Assembly (NCBI GenBank): GCA_025174535.1
Contig: JALBUN010000023.1
Coordinates: 3,100,001 to 3,164,000 of the forward strand
Direction: 5' to 3'
Source of the DNA: Cantharellus purpuraceus
Taxonomy: Eukaryota > Basidiomycota > Agaricomycetes > Cantharellales > Hydnaceae
DNA length: 64,000 nucleotides
Below are positions 1 to 11,413 of this stretch, one piece after another. Both the position numbers and the translations under genes were made by a program. The first letter of the stretch is position 1. Each line of letters opens with the position of its first letter. The notes beneath the pieces are model-generated. The model made no database searches and was not told the origin of the DNA. It saw nothing but the letters and a program-made list of their open reading frames with translations.

Positions 1-204
1 CGAGAGCCATGCAGCAATGAGACCTGGGCACCCTTAAGGCCGGGGAGCCTGAGCGCCGACCATGGAGGCGCTGGAGTCATCGGGAGACGCAAAGATATGA
101 ACGGTAGAGTGTCAACTGTCAAACGGCGTCAGCTTCGGCGTACTTGCGCTGATCGTCAAGGCGACCGGAAATCCCACGCTGGGATTGCCGCCCGCTTCCC
201 ATCC
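1..204. other. left-edge interval, no gene seen
   Basis: Precedes the kinase start codon at 205. Open reading continues upstream of that ATG in the same frame from about 97, but the conserved kinase sequence begins only after 205, so this part is read as 5' untranslated or promoter sequence. Nothing else recognisable was seen. Confidence 0.4.
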
Positions 205-1294
205 ATGACCACGCCCGTGCACTTGGACACGCAAGTAGGCGGTCACGAGGGCATGCTCGCCGTCCCCGACGGCATTGTGGTCATCAAACCCTGTCTGCCG
301 CTCGAAGTCGACTTTTACACCACCCTCTCCTCCAACGACGCCCTCGCACATCTCCGTCCGCATGTCCCCAAGTTCTACGGCACGCTCACACTCCATGGCC
401 GCATGGATGCACACGGAAACATCGCCGCCCCAGACGCAAAAGACGAGGAGGCAGGCAAAGATGAGCCCTGTCGTCTTATGGCCCGGCTCGCGCGCGCGCT
501 CAACTTGTCTCCCGGATGATCACAGTCCCTGGTCCTTGAGAACCTGACACACACATTCACCAAGCCGAACGTCCTCGACATCAAACTCGGCACAGTCTTA
601 TGCGACCAAGAGGCCAGTCCCGAAAAACGGGCGCGCATGGAGAAGCGTGCGCAAGAGACCACGTCCCTCGAAACAGGCGTGCGACTCACAGGCTTCAGGG
701 TGCGCCCTTTCACATCCTCCCCATCAGTCCGTTGCTAAGAAGCCGGCCCAGGTGTATGATCACACGGAAGCAGCCTTCATAAAAACGCCAAAGGAATACG
801 GCAAAGCTCTTACAAAACCAGAACTCCCTATCGGCATTGCCAAATTCTTCCCACTCGTCACATCTGATCTCCCCAGGGGACAAGGGCTGCCCCGCGTCCT
901 TTTGCAGCAGGTGCTCTGGGGACTCTTGGCGCAGCTAGAACAGATCCGTCTGGCGGTGCGCAGCACCGAGATGCGGATGGTCGGCGGCAGCATTTTGGTT
1001 ATCTACGAGGGAGACTGGGACACCCTCCATCAACGTTTGCAATCGTCGTCCCGAGATAGCGCCACAGACGCCGGTGCCGATGCCGATGCCGATGCGGAGG
1101 GCGACGATGACAATGCAGAGGACAGCGAGGGCGAGGACGCGCAGGGCCCGCCATACCTCATCAAGCTGATCGATTTCGGGCACACGAGGCTGCGGGAGGG
1201 CGAGGGCCCAGATACGGGGGTCATACTAGGCTTGGACACGACCATCTCGCTGTTCAAGAATAGACTCGAGCAAGTGGCACGTACGGAACCGTGA
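205..1294 (+). CDS. inositol polyphosphate kinase (IPK/ARG82-like)
   Basis: Member of the inositol polyphosphate kinase family, which phosphorylates soluble inositol phosphates using ATP. The N-terminal part carries QVGGHEGML and PKFYGTL, followed by the family signature NVLDIKLGTVL with the P-x-x-x-D-x-K-x-G catalytic core, then TTSLETGVRLTGF, VIYEGD and the metal-binding LIDFGHT near the C-terminus. An acidic stretch (roughly residues 230-260, alternating Asp/Ala then Glu/Asp) separates the last two motifs. Proposed exons are 205-450, 526-699 and 752-1294, giving about 320 residues. The 700-751 intron is clear (phase 0). The first junction is uncertain: direct reading meets a TGA at 517-519, and the only frame-preserving repair I see is a GC-AG intron 451-525. 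If that is not spliced, the gene is broken. Convergent with the HMG-box gene. Confidence 0.8.
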
Positions 1295-1764
1295 GCAGTT
1301 TGGGCGTTACCCCTAATATCATATAGTCGCATCCCTTGCATGCCTTTATGTTCAGAAGTGCCCTTGTTCTGATCAAATGGCTTCCCTTTTATGACAATAC
1401 ATAGCCAGCGGAGGGGCGTTAGCAATGAAAGACCTTTGATGCACCAGGCGTTAGCTGTCTGCATGCAAGTCTGCATCCTTTGCCGAAGGAAGACAGGGAG
1501 TGGAGGGACGGGGTAAGCCGTAGCTAATTGGCGCAGCTGTGACAGCTGAGGGCACCATCATATGGAGGTACTATCTAGCTCCGTGCTCATTTGAATTGTG
1601 CAAACCTTACCGCGCCAACTTCTTAACCGCACATGGTAGTATAGCACCCACACCGGCCCGGGGAACACACATGCCTATCTCCATCAAAACCTCACACAAT
1701 GGAGTGGACGTTTATATAAAAGAGAACCGCAGAAATTTTCAGTGGAGACACCATCGTAACTGGA
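1295..1764. other. convergent intergenic interval
   Basis: Lies between the 3' ends of the kinase and the HMG-box gene. Short frames run through it but none has recognisable content. A TATA-like TTTATATAAAA lies at about 1710-1720 with no gene downstream that would use it. Confidence 0.4.
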
Positions 1765-3158
1765 CTAACTAAAGACAGGGTATGGGTATAGTTCCTCATC
1801 CGTGGTGGTCAAAGGTAGGTAAGGTGGAGGATACGAGCTTGGGCCAGCTGCTGAGGGTCCACTGACGGGGAGCCCTACCGGCTCATTACCATGCTCCGGG
1901 AACCAATCCAAGTCAACGGGGGAGTAGGGACGCCATGAACCTTCGTCATATGCGTGATGACGAATATGAGGGAGAGCCCCGCCATCGAGCCCACCAGTAG
2001 GGAACGGGATCGTCCCACTATGGTGCACCGGCTGAGGCAAGTGCTCCAGACTCGAGGGCTGAGGCGGGTGTACCACCCCATGGAGCTGATGTAGCCCCTG
2101 CTGGTGTTTCACCGGATACAATGAGGGGAGCTCGTCAGCAGTGGGCACGGTATTTAAACTGTCAGCCGAGCTCTCGACCTTGGTAGCCTGTGGTCCATTA
2201 GTTTCCTAGACAAGCACGTCAGCGGACACATTTATGTATAAAAGAATGACACAACGTACCGGCAACTGGTATCCTTGCAAAAGCTGTAAATAGTCACCCT
2301 CGTCCTGCCTTGCAAACGGCATACTCAAGGGTACCACCGCGTCGTCTCTGAACAGATGCAGTGGTAGGGTCGGCAAGAACAAATCCGTGGGTATGAATCC
2401 CGGCCTGACTCCTGAGTATGAATGCCGCTGGGCAAAGGCTGAATGCACTCCCGACGAATTAAAGTCTGGAGGGGTAGGGTTCGTCGAGGTGGAAGTGCTT
2501 TGACCTGGGCTGCCTCCAACGGGAGCAGGGGCTGACGACGCTCTGCGAAGCAGAGACTCGGGGACACCATGTAGTTGACCATCAAACCGGGAACCCTCAT
2601 CGACGGAGACCAATACAGAATCATCCCAGTGGGGGAGGCCAAGCGACTCACGGAGGCGCTTCAAGTCGGAAGGATAGTCCATAGACGAGGAGAGAGGGGG
2701 CACTGGACCGGGGTGACCTGGGTATTCATTGACTGGTTCCACTCTCGCGTTCCTCTTCCTCCTTTTCTTGGGTTGGGAGCGGTTCGGCCTGTAAACGTAT
2801 TCTGGGTACATCCTAGCGTGCTCCTCCTTGGCCTTTTGAGCTTGCTCGTGCCATTTCGATTGCTGCGAATACGAAAGCGACGTCCATGCATTTCCAATCG
2901 CTTGTGGGGTTCTGTCGATGGTAGCAGGGTGTTTCTCAAGATAATCCCTTCGGAATAATATAAAACAGTTTGATGGGCGGGGAGGGACATCACGCGACAC
3001 GGATGATCCGGCAGTACGTCTGGCCGAGGGAGAGCGTTTGTACTTTCTCTTGCGCTTTTCTGCGCCGCCGCGAGTTAAAGCTATGTTTCAGCGATTTCGA
3101 GACACTAGTGGTGGTAAGAAGAACACAAACCTTGGACTGGAGAGGCAGGGGGAGACAT
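1765..3158 (-). CDS. HMG-box transcription factor
   Basis: A 429-residue protein from three exons: 3158-3131, 3080-2260 and 2205-1765. Both introns (3130-3081 and 2259-2206) have good GT..AG ends and preserve frame; the first joins a nine-codon start (MSPPASPVQ) to the body. A basic stretch (RKRKYKRSPSARR) precedes the HMG box at about residues 38-105, recognised by PPRPSNCFILFRRDYLEKHP, then GNAWTSLS, SKWHEQAQKAKEEH and YPEYVYRP. This arrangement, with the box near the N-terminus and a tail ending in YVYRP, is typical of fungal MATA-HMG/Ste11-like DNA-binding proteins. The remainder is Pro/Ser-rich, low complexity and probably disordered. A nuclear DNA-binding role is inferred from the box; the targets are unknown. 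The box looks slightly short between helices 1 and 2. Confidence 0.85.
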
Positions 3159-4055
3159 CGTTGACAATTTGTGGTTAAAGGTAGTGGAGGAGGGGGAACA
3201 AAGGCTATAAGAAACGATGCATACCCACATGCCGTCTTATATGCCTTCTCTGTCATGAGTGGTGGAATAACGTTCTAACCCGAGTGGCTGGTATCTGATG
3301 GCGCTGAATATGCGCATTGTTAATTATGTGGCATATCACTGTCTGTTCAGACAGTTATGAATTGAGATCCGGGTTGTTCCCTAGAAACGAGCACGCTGAA
3401 TGGCCACTCACGATTGTTGTCTTCCACCAAGGAGGCGGCGTTTTCCAAAAAGGACCAATGTCTCACTTGAAAAATATCGGCAACAGGGCACGTATTGAAA
3501 ATTCACAGTCACATGTGCAGCCGTCATCTCTAGCGCAGCTTTAAGCATGGCTTCTTTGAGCCATTGTGAGCGCAAGCGGTTCCACATCACACCCACATCA
3601 AAGTGCCAAGGTCGAGTCCAAGTGCCCTCCGTAAATTGAGCGCTCAAGAATGCAGCCTAAGCTTTAAGGGAAATCGTGGAAAGAATTAAGACCAAGGCAG
3701 AATTAAAACCACCACAATAGCAGAGTCGAATGGCCCTGAGTGCGCGGTTGTCCCGGGGCAACCTCCAGACCGGTGTTTTCTGATTTTCATACCAGATGCA
3801 TCTAGACAAATCTAGCTGACCACATGTAGGTGTGAATTTGAGGGGATTCAATGAGCATGGCGACCGTCTTTCCGAATTCAAGGCTTGGTTCGCCAGCTAT
3901 CTGGTTGGAGTTCGTCATGGCGGCGCCTCCAAGTCATGACTAAGCGACATGATGAATTAGACTTCTTGACAGCAGAATCGATCTGAAACTTGCCTCCTTC
4001 GAACTGGTTTTGTTGTTGGCTAAAACATAAGCTGACAATCCTCTGAATCCGTGGG
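3159..4055. other. divergent promoter interval
   Basis: Lies between the divergent starts of the HMG-box and senescence-domain genes, so it should hold both promoters. Short frames on either strand have no recognisable content and no clear TATA or CCAAT pair was picked out. Confidence 0.4.
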
Positions 4056-5658
4056 ATGTCGGCAAGCAGCACTCATGCACAAGGGTTCCTTCTTCTGACT
4101 TTGCCTAATTGTATACTCACCACACCATCTACTGGTGCCCAAACGGGTCACTTGGCTCTTCAGTGCGTGACGCTTGACGTCCCTTCATCCTACCAGGACG
4201 GCCGGGATGTCTGGCTCGTGTTGAAACTCAATTCATTTGAAATGATCATCTCGCCGACGCAGAGGATCAACCACAGCCGATCTACCTACACTTACATGTT
4301 CCTACCCGAAGTCGAAAGCGCAGGCCTTGTGCAACTTGTTGTCCCCCCTGACCCATCAAATCCAGTGTCAGCCCTCGACCTGGAAACGATGGAGGTGATT
4401 CTGTCTCAATACGGCGTCCTTTGTGATATCGAGGGCCCAAGTGCAGACAAGCAAAAGGAGGCTTATCCCCAGAAGAGTGTTAATAGTGGCATCCCCTATA
4501 GCCCTAGAGGCTCGACTGGAACCTCAGACTTCAAGGGGCGCCTCGTCCTTGTGGACGAGAAAGATGGGAATATTGTGGCGACCCTCGACGATGCAGTGCC
4601 AATCAAGGAGGACAGGGCCTTGGCGGAAAAAGGCCACGAGAAAGATCCAGTTGTTATCGATTTGCCGGACGAAGCAGAGGAACAGGCAGGACATGTCGAA
4701 GCGTATGCTCATCCGGCCAGTCCTGAAGAACGTGATTTGTTAATGCAGACGGCCGGTCTCATAAGGTCAGTGGATTTTCGCCGTTGATTACGAGGGACGT
4801 AGTCTTCCTGACCGCGCTGCTTCAAGTCGGGGCATCGTGTTAGCCACGTCGATGATCACGACGAGTATCAGCTCAGCCTCGAATTATTACATTTCGCACT
4901 CGACGCCTACTCAAAGACCCGTCGAGTTTTCGCCACGTACACGCAACAATATGAGACGTCTCCATAATATCAGTGGTACAGCGGTAACTGTATCATCAAA
5001 GACGGTGGGAGCGATCCTGGAGACGCTGGATTATGTCGTGGACAGGCTGTCGGGGCCTAGCCACAAAGGGGTGCCTGGGAATAGTCATAGTCAGCTCGCT
5101 CCTCCGCAGTTACCTCCCAGGAGCACTTGGCCAGTGCAATCAGCTCCAGGGCATCCGCTGCCAGGTGGTGCTCCGCCTCTGCCACCAAGAAAGCCTAGGC
5201 TTTTGAATAGACTGCTCGCGAGCACCGATTTATTGTTAACAACATTAGAGCACTCCGCTCAAGATGTCATCGAGACTGGCACCAATGCTGTATCTGCATC
5301 ATTAGCACACAAGTACGTACTATCTATATAGAGCTACCCCCTACTGACGACGACAAGATATGGCCAGGATGTGGCTGACGCATCCCGCAGCGTCGGTCAA
5401 TCGGCACAAAATGTTGCCTTGGTATACATAGACATTCGAGGTGTTGGGCGGAGGGCCTTGCTTAAAAGGGCAGGAAGGGCCGTGGTAAGGGGGCGGATGG
5501 GTGGAAGGGACGTTGTGATAGGCCTTCCAAGACAAGGCGTACCGACGGATCACATGAATGTGCAGCATGCTCCGTCCTCTTCTCCATCGACACGGCCAAT
5601 TTTTCCCCCGGAGTATTCCCAAAGTGGTGAGGGGACGCACTCCCCCCGTAAAGGATAA
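4056..5658 (+). CDS. senescence/spartin-domain protein
   Basis: A 498-residue protein from exons 4056-4765, 4827-5312 and 5358-5658; both introns (61 and 45 nt) have consensus ends and keep frame. The C-terminal half matches the plant-senescence/spartin-associated domain in pattern: ASNYYISHS, HNISGTAVTVSSKTVGA, then after a proline-rich linker LEHSAQDVIETGTNAV, AQNVALVYIDIRGVGRRALLKRAG and a basic end. The N-terminal half (about residues 1-150) contains LVLKLNSFEM and a conserved-looking beta-rich region. Fungal homologues are usually annotated as senescence-associated; in animals spartin is linked to lipid droplets and endosomes. A membrane or lipid-droplet role here is inference only. The two glycine/alanine-rich amphipathic stretches in the domain support membrane association. 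Confidence 0.85.
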
Positions 5659-8600
5659 GAACTTCTACCAAACAGTCCTTTATGATTTAGCGCCCACGTA
5701 GTACAAACAAATAATAGGAGGTTTTTCCAGAAAGCAGAAATAACACTGACGTCCTCAGTGGACCTGAAAGCTCGACTGGAATGAGATATCAGACTTGATT
5801 CGGCTCCCGCCCTTATGGACTGAACACGAAAGATACGTGATGGGAACCGTGTAACACACCGGCGCCAGGGAGGAGGTATCTGTACGTTCAGGGGGAACTC
5901 GCTGACTAGCTTTGGCACTCAGAGTTCTCTTTTGTCTCGGAGCAGACTGTAGGCCATCGAATCGTCACGCGTCACAGTTTGGTACGCCGTATACACGTCC
6001 ATAGTCCCCTATGACAGCCCACATTAGCCCACATACGCAACTAAGTGACCATCCTTGCAGCTTCTCGTCCATTATTAATTAACGCATTGTTGCTGCTCCG
6101 AGTTGCTATCGGCAATCGCCAATCAAACAAAATCGATTCCGAAGTGTGATGTACGTGCGAGTTGATGCATTTGTTGGTCGTGTAATAATTTTTATATTGC
6201 AGACTGAGTGCTTCGGTAAATTGCTGATTATACAAGAGCTTGTGAGTGCGGATGGTGGGGCTTTGTGAATAACGTTTCCCCTTATACCTCAATAGCGTAT
6301 GCTAGGACATGCACGACCTGCATGGTTCGCTACTCCTACAGTCGGTGCTACATCAAAAGGAATCTCGACGCGCGCGCAGACCACCATCTTTCCTCAGCAA
6401 GGTTGGACACGTTCTCCGTGATGTAATTCTCACTCTGATCGTAGCAACAACTTTTACGACGCCATCTTGGCTGGGAACTGGCACTGCCGCTCGAGCCAAA
6501 TGCCCCACATCCGCCACCCGCCACGTCTTACAGGAGGAATGTGGCGAAAGGAGACGTTGGGGGAATCTGTCCTGAGACCAGTTCCCATCGTCTGCCTCTC
6601 TCTTCTCTCTCGCCCTGCGCCATATAGCCTGACTTCCTTTGCACCTCCATTCTCGTGCCCAACCCCAGCACCCGGGACCCCTCACCGAGAGTGAGCGTAC
6701 ACCACTGCCTGCCGCCGCGGCCCATACACAGAACACTAAAACTATAATACAAAAAGTACGTAGCAATGTGCACAGCGGTATTCTCGCCTGTGCGGGATCG
6801 CCATCAGCATCAGACACACTAACACGCGTGCGTGCCACGCCCTCCCTCTACCCCATTCCCTGATCTGGATGTTACTCTAATTCGTTCCGTTCTGTGTTAC
6901 GATCTCTAATTGCTCAAATGAAGCGTGTTATTGAGATGAGGTGAGACACTACAGAGCGCAGGACCACAACGTTTGCTTCGACACCCGCGCACCCGCTCCC
7001 GCTCCCGCCGTTCGACCGGGTGGTTCATCTCTTGATAAGGTACAGCAAGATCGGCTAGGTGTCGCGGAGGGACTAGCACATCGCGCAAGGCAAAGTACGG
7101 ATGCCTCGAGCGGATCGAGATACGGGTGCGGAGGCTCGATTCCGTGTATTTAGCAGCGGTGTTCAAAGACAATACCGGCCAGCCACCAGAACGAGTAACG
7201 TCCGTTGGTCTAAGTATGGAAAAGGACAAGTGAAATGCGACATATAACGTAGAGCGTGTCGGGGCAAACACATCTCTATTCCTACCAGATGACACTCAAG
7301 AAGCGTAGACCGAAATCTACTGGTCCAGACCGTTCCCTGATCCTCATCCTTCGAAGTGCCGCCTTCTGTAACACCAAGAAAGACAGTATAATCCTGAAGA
7401 CCTATACGCTCCGCCCATGCGCCCTACCACTTACGCAGAGTGCCAGCGACCTCAGGGAGTGCAGTGGGTACATAACCTCTGCTTCGGGCCGGCATTGCAT
7501 GGTATATACATCTGTGACGTGATATCGCAACATACGGACCAAGATTGTGGAGAACACCACCAGGCTAACTTTTTCAAGGGAAAAAACGAGGCAGAAAGTT
7601 GAACACCTGTACAAAAACGCCACATCAGGCCCCGTACCCTCCCCTTTTCTCCTGCCCCCTGGGCTGACGCATGGGATCCGATCCGAAGGTGACAAGACTC
7701 TGACACGCAGTGGCATCGTGATATTATCACGAGTGAGCTCCACTCACTAGCAGGTACCAGGAGGTGTCAGAGCACGGATCTCGGTGCTCGGGCTGTTTTT
7801 TTTTTTTGGACTCGCATGTTGATGATGGTAAGCTGGTGAAGAAAATTAGTGTTAAATCGGTCCAAGCGTGTCTACTCTTTTTTCCCCTTCAGCGTCCAGT
7901 ATGAATTTACGGCCCGTGTATACATGAGTGTTCAATTTTTTTTCCTCGCATGTTTTATCCCTGGTCCGTTTCCGGTTGTCTCAGACAGTTCTTGTCGGTT
8001 GGTTCCCATCTCCTCATTCCAACCTTACGCACGCCTTCGTTCCTCGTGCCATTCCTTTCCCTTCATCCTATTCATTTAAATACCTCTCGATCATATTCCC
8101 TCGTCCTTCCCCCGGTTCCCCGGACCGCCACTGCATAGCAAATAGCACCCGAAACTGTACAGGGCAAACGGGCTACAAACTATTAGGATACGTAAATACA
8201 CACATATATATATTTAACGTTGCATTCTTTGAATATTCGTAGGAAAGATCCGAGCCAGATACTTGGACGAGATAAAAGGTAATGAGATGGATCAGGGTGC
8301 GGAGGGGGGGGGGAGAGAATTCGAGAAGCATTCAAGTGATGGCATGGATAGGTACGCGTGAGTGATTGGATTAATGACGATATTCGCGTGCGTGCCTTGT
8401 TTTGGACAGAGGTTTTCATTACTTCGTATATACCCATGTTTTTGGCTTTTTTACGATGAATTTTTGAGTGCTTGATTCGGGAGAGAAGCACGCGTACGGG
8501 CCTGAGATAATCTAACACTGGTGTATACTCTTGGTCACTAAGGATTATAGGTAGACTCCGGGATATGGACCATTAATGTTACGGCACCCTTCACGTCTTG

Positions 8601-9013
8601 CGCACTTGATCGCGCCTCGCAACGGCCAGCTGCAGCCCGTGGCGGCGCATACGCAACATCCCGTTAGTACGGAACGAAAAGAAGAAAAAAAAATTACATA
8701 AAGGAAATTTAAAAAAAATAAAATTACAGACACACAGGACCCCGGTACGCGGCCAATTCAATTACCCCACTGATCTCGGCTTCATTATCATCATCACACG
8801 GAATGAGACCAAGCCCATCTCAATCTACTCATCTTTCATCTCATCATCTCTCGTCGGACTCGGGAGTGATGAGGTGAGGTGATGGCCTGGAAGATGAACA
8901 TAGCCATATTGATCATAATCGATGGCATTGATGGCGAAGGGGATGAGATGATGGGGGGGGAGGTTGTGGCGGTGAGGACTTCATCTTAACCCGAGCCTCC
9001 CTCTCCCCTTTTA

Positions 9014-9037
9014 GGCTTCAGGGCTTCAGGGCTTCAT
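9014..9037. repeat. 8-nt tandem repeat, three units
   Basis: Three head-to-tail units of GGCTTCAG, the last ending in T instead of G. Confidence 0.8.
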
Positions 9038-11374
9038 GAGCCAACTGCTGAAAAAAAAACCCTTTTTTTACACATGTCTGTACGTCCGTGCGTGTGTCCC
9101 AATTTTTGAGGCCGCTGGGCCAATTGTCACGTTTTCAAAGGCCGAGGCGACACCCGTGGATCATCGATCGTCGTTGATGCGCATGTGTACGCGCACGCAC
9201 CCGAGCCACAACCAAGAGTGCTGCAGGGCGAGGTGGGAGGTGGGGGGTAGGGAGATATTCTGGCGGTGCCTATTTTTGGCGACTCCATTGCGAACGGGAG
9301 CGCGCAAGGCGAGCAAGTGCGGCTTCTATACTATACTTCTCCTCGGGCGGTGTAACACACTAATATTAGTAGCCACTATGCGAGGCGTGAATGGTGCATG
9401 CGTATGTGGAGCAATGAGATCGATTTGAATTGGATATATAGAAATCCCTTAGTGTTCCCTGTTCTTCCCGTTTTTGTACAGCTGATAAACGTTCCAGAGT
9501 CGTGGTGCGGTTCGTGGGTATGGCGCGCCCTTTTTTTTTGTTAGTGGCCATTCAGGACTGATGGATGTAATGGCGTGATGATGCATTTGTGTTGGCGTGT
9601 GCAGGGGACTCTGGGATATCCATGACATGATTTTTAATCGCATCCGAGGCCCTAGCACATGTCCCGAATAGTATCTCGGAGACGGGGGAAAACGAAGGGG
9701 TGGCACAGAATACTGATGCACCGAGATTCCACAGGATCACGCAAATGCGGGACAGATGATCTGTGGGAATGGCCATACCTCCAAAACGCATCCGCACCCG
9801 CATCCACATCGACAACAATCGATGATATCTCGCCATGATACCTCACCATAATCAACAGACTATCCTCCTGTACGCCGATCGAGTACGCCCGAGGGGGATA
9901 GCATAGCGCCGATATAGCCATGCTACATTGGAGTATCCCGCGGTGGATTTTACATATATAGGTATTAATGTTGCATGTAACGTGTGATATGATTCGACGC
10001 GCAGAATGTTTCCTATGATCTGAGCTTGACACAGGCACCACACATGCACACGCACACGCACAATGTGTGCGAGATGGGATACAGATTGGAGGAGGGGGTT
10101 CTGCCAGCGTTCAGTCGCGTTATGGGTATAGACTGCTAGGACGAGTCGGTAAGCAACACCACTTTGTGTGGTTCCGTGGCCGACTCGGAGGCGTGAGGCT
10201 GTGGAAGGGGGACCAGTTTTGGGTTCCGTGGTCATCTGTCGCAGATTTGGGACCAAATAATTTGACGTTTGAGAATATGACAATGTTTCAATTTTGATGG
10301 CTGTTTCGTGAATTGACGCGCATTGGTTTTTGCTGTGATCGATAAGGGGATTAGGACTATGGAACGTCGAACAATAATAATAATAAAAGAACCCATCTGG
10401 GACGAGTGATCGAGAAGCCTGGAACGAATGAGTCCCAAAAAAAACCCTGATCGAGGATGAGCTACGCCCGAATCCCGCGGACCGTCTGTGCGTATACAGC
10501 ATGAACATAAAAGACGACACTTCGGATATATCGGCGGACATACAAAGTGTCGCGCGTCAGACGGATGTCTCACAAGTGGCCTCAAACTCCACACACACGT
10601 TACGCGCACTGAGCCCCTCGGGCCACACTCTTGTTTCGCGCGGCTCCCCAGCCTCAAGGCAGACTCTCAATACAGGATGATCGACTCGGTCGTCTAAAGC
10701 AAAGGGTGTGCTCCCCCCGATGGTCCCTGTGGCGAGCACGCACGAGCACCTGTCGTTGCATTGGCATTGGCGGCCCTGCGCCGCGTTGGGTGCAATGGTC
10801 AACGTTTCCATTGCTTCCTTACTAGCACAAGTAGCGATCGTAGTCACGAGATCGAAACCAGAAAAAAATAGACTAGAGCATCGCGTGTGAGGGTGCATTG
10901 TGCGGCCTCAGTCTGAAAACACGAGGATGGCGGTGTCAACGCAAACATTGATGGCAGGCCCTATGATCCTTCGGCCCTTACCGCTTCGCTGTCGGGTGGC
11001 CAATTTAATACTTTTTTTTGTCAAATAGAGAGAGCGATCATCTTTGGGGGTAAAACAATGTGCGAGATATATTCCACTATAATTACGGCGCATTGAGCGG
11101 CCAGAGGTTCACAAGCTCTGAGACAATTCGCGCCGTCGACAGCCTCCGTGAGTTGTTTGTCCTCCTCGGACGTGCCTGCCTCGGGACGGATACGTTGCAC
11201 ATGTGTACACGTGTGCGTGTCTCTTATTCAACGGAAAGACACTTGTTGATGAATTGACTCTCCGCGCTGGGGCGGACCACCGGACCCCGCTGTACGCGCC
11301 GTGTCCTAGGTCCCATGCTCCGCTCTTTAGAGTCTTGGTAGAAACGTCACTCGGTTCATCCCAGATATACCAGT

Positions 11375-11413
11375 ATGATCATGATCATGATCATGAACAC
11401 AAACACAAACACA
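11375..11413. repeat. compound microsatellite (ATGATC)n-(ACAAAC)n
   Basis: About three and a half copies of ATGATC run directly into about three copies of ACAAAC. The first half is self-complementary and could form a short cruciform. Confidence 0.85.

Noticed and set aside
6990..7030. Hairpin CCGTTCGACCGG resembling a T arm
   Set aside because: Stem too short and no D or anticodon arm; lies in a simple-sequence stretch.
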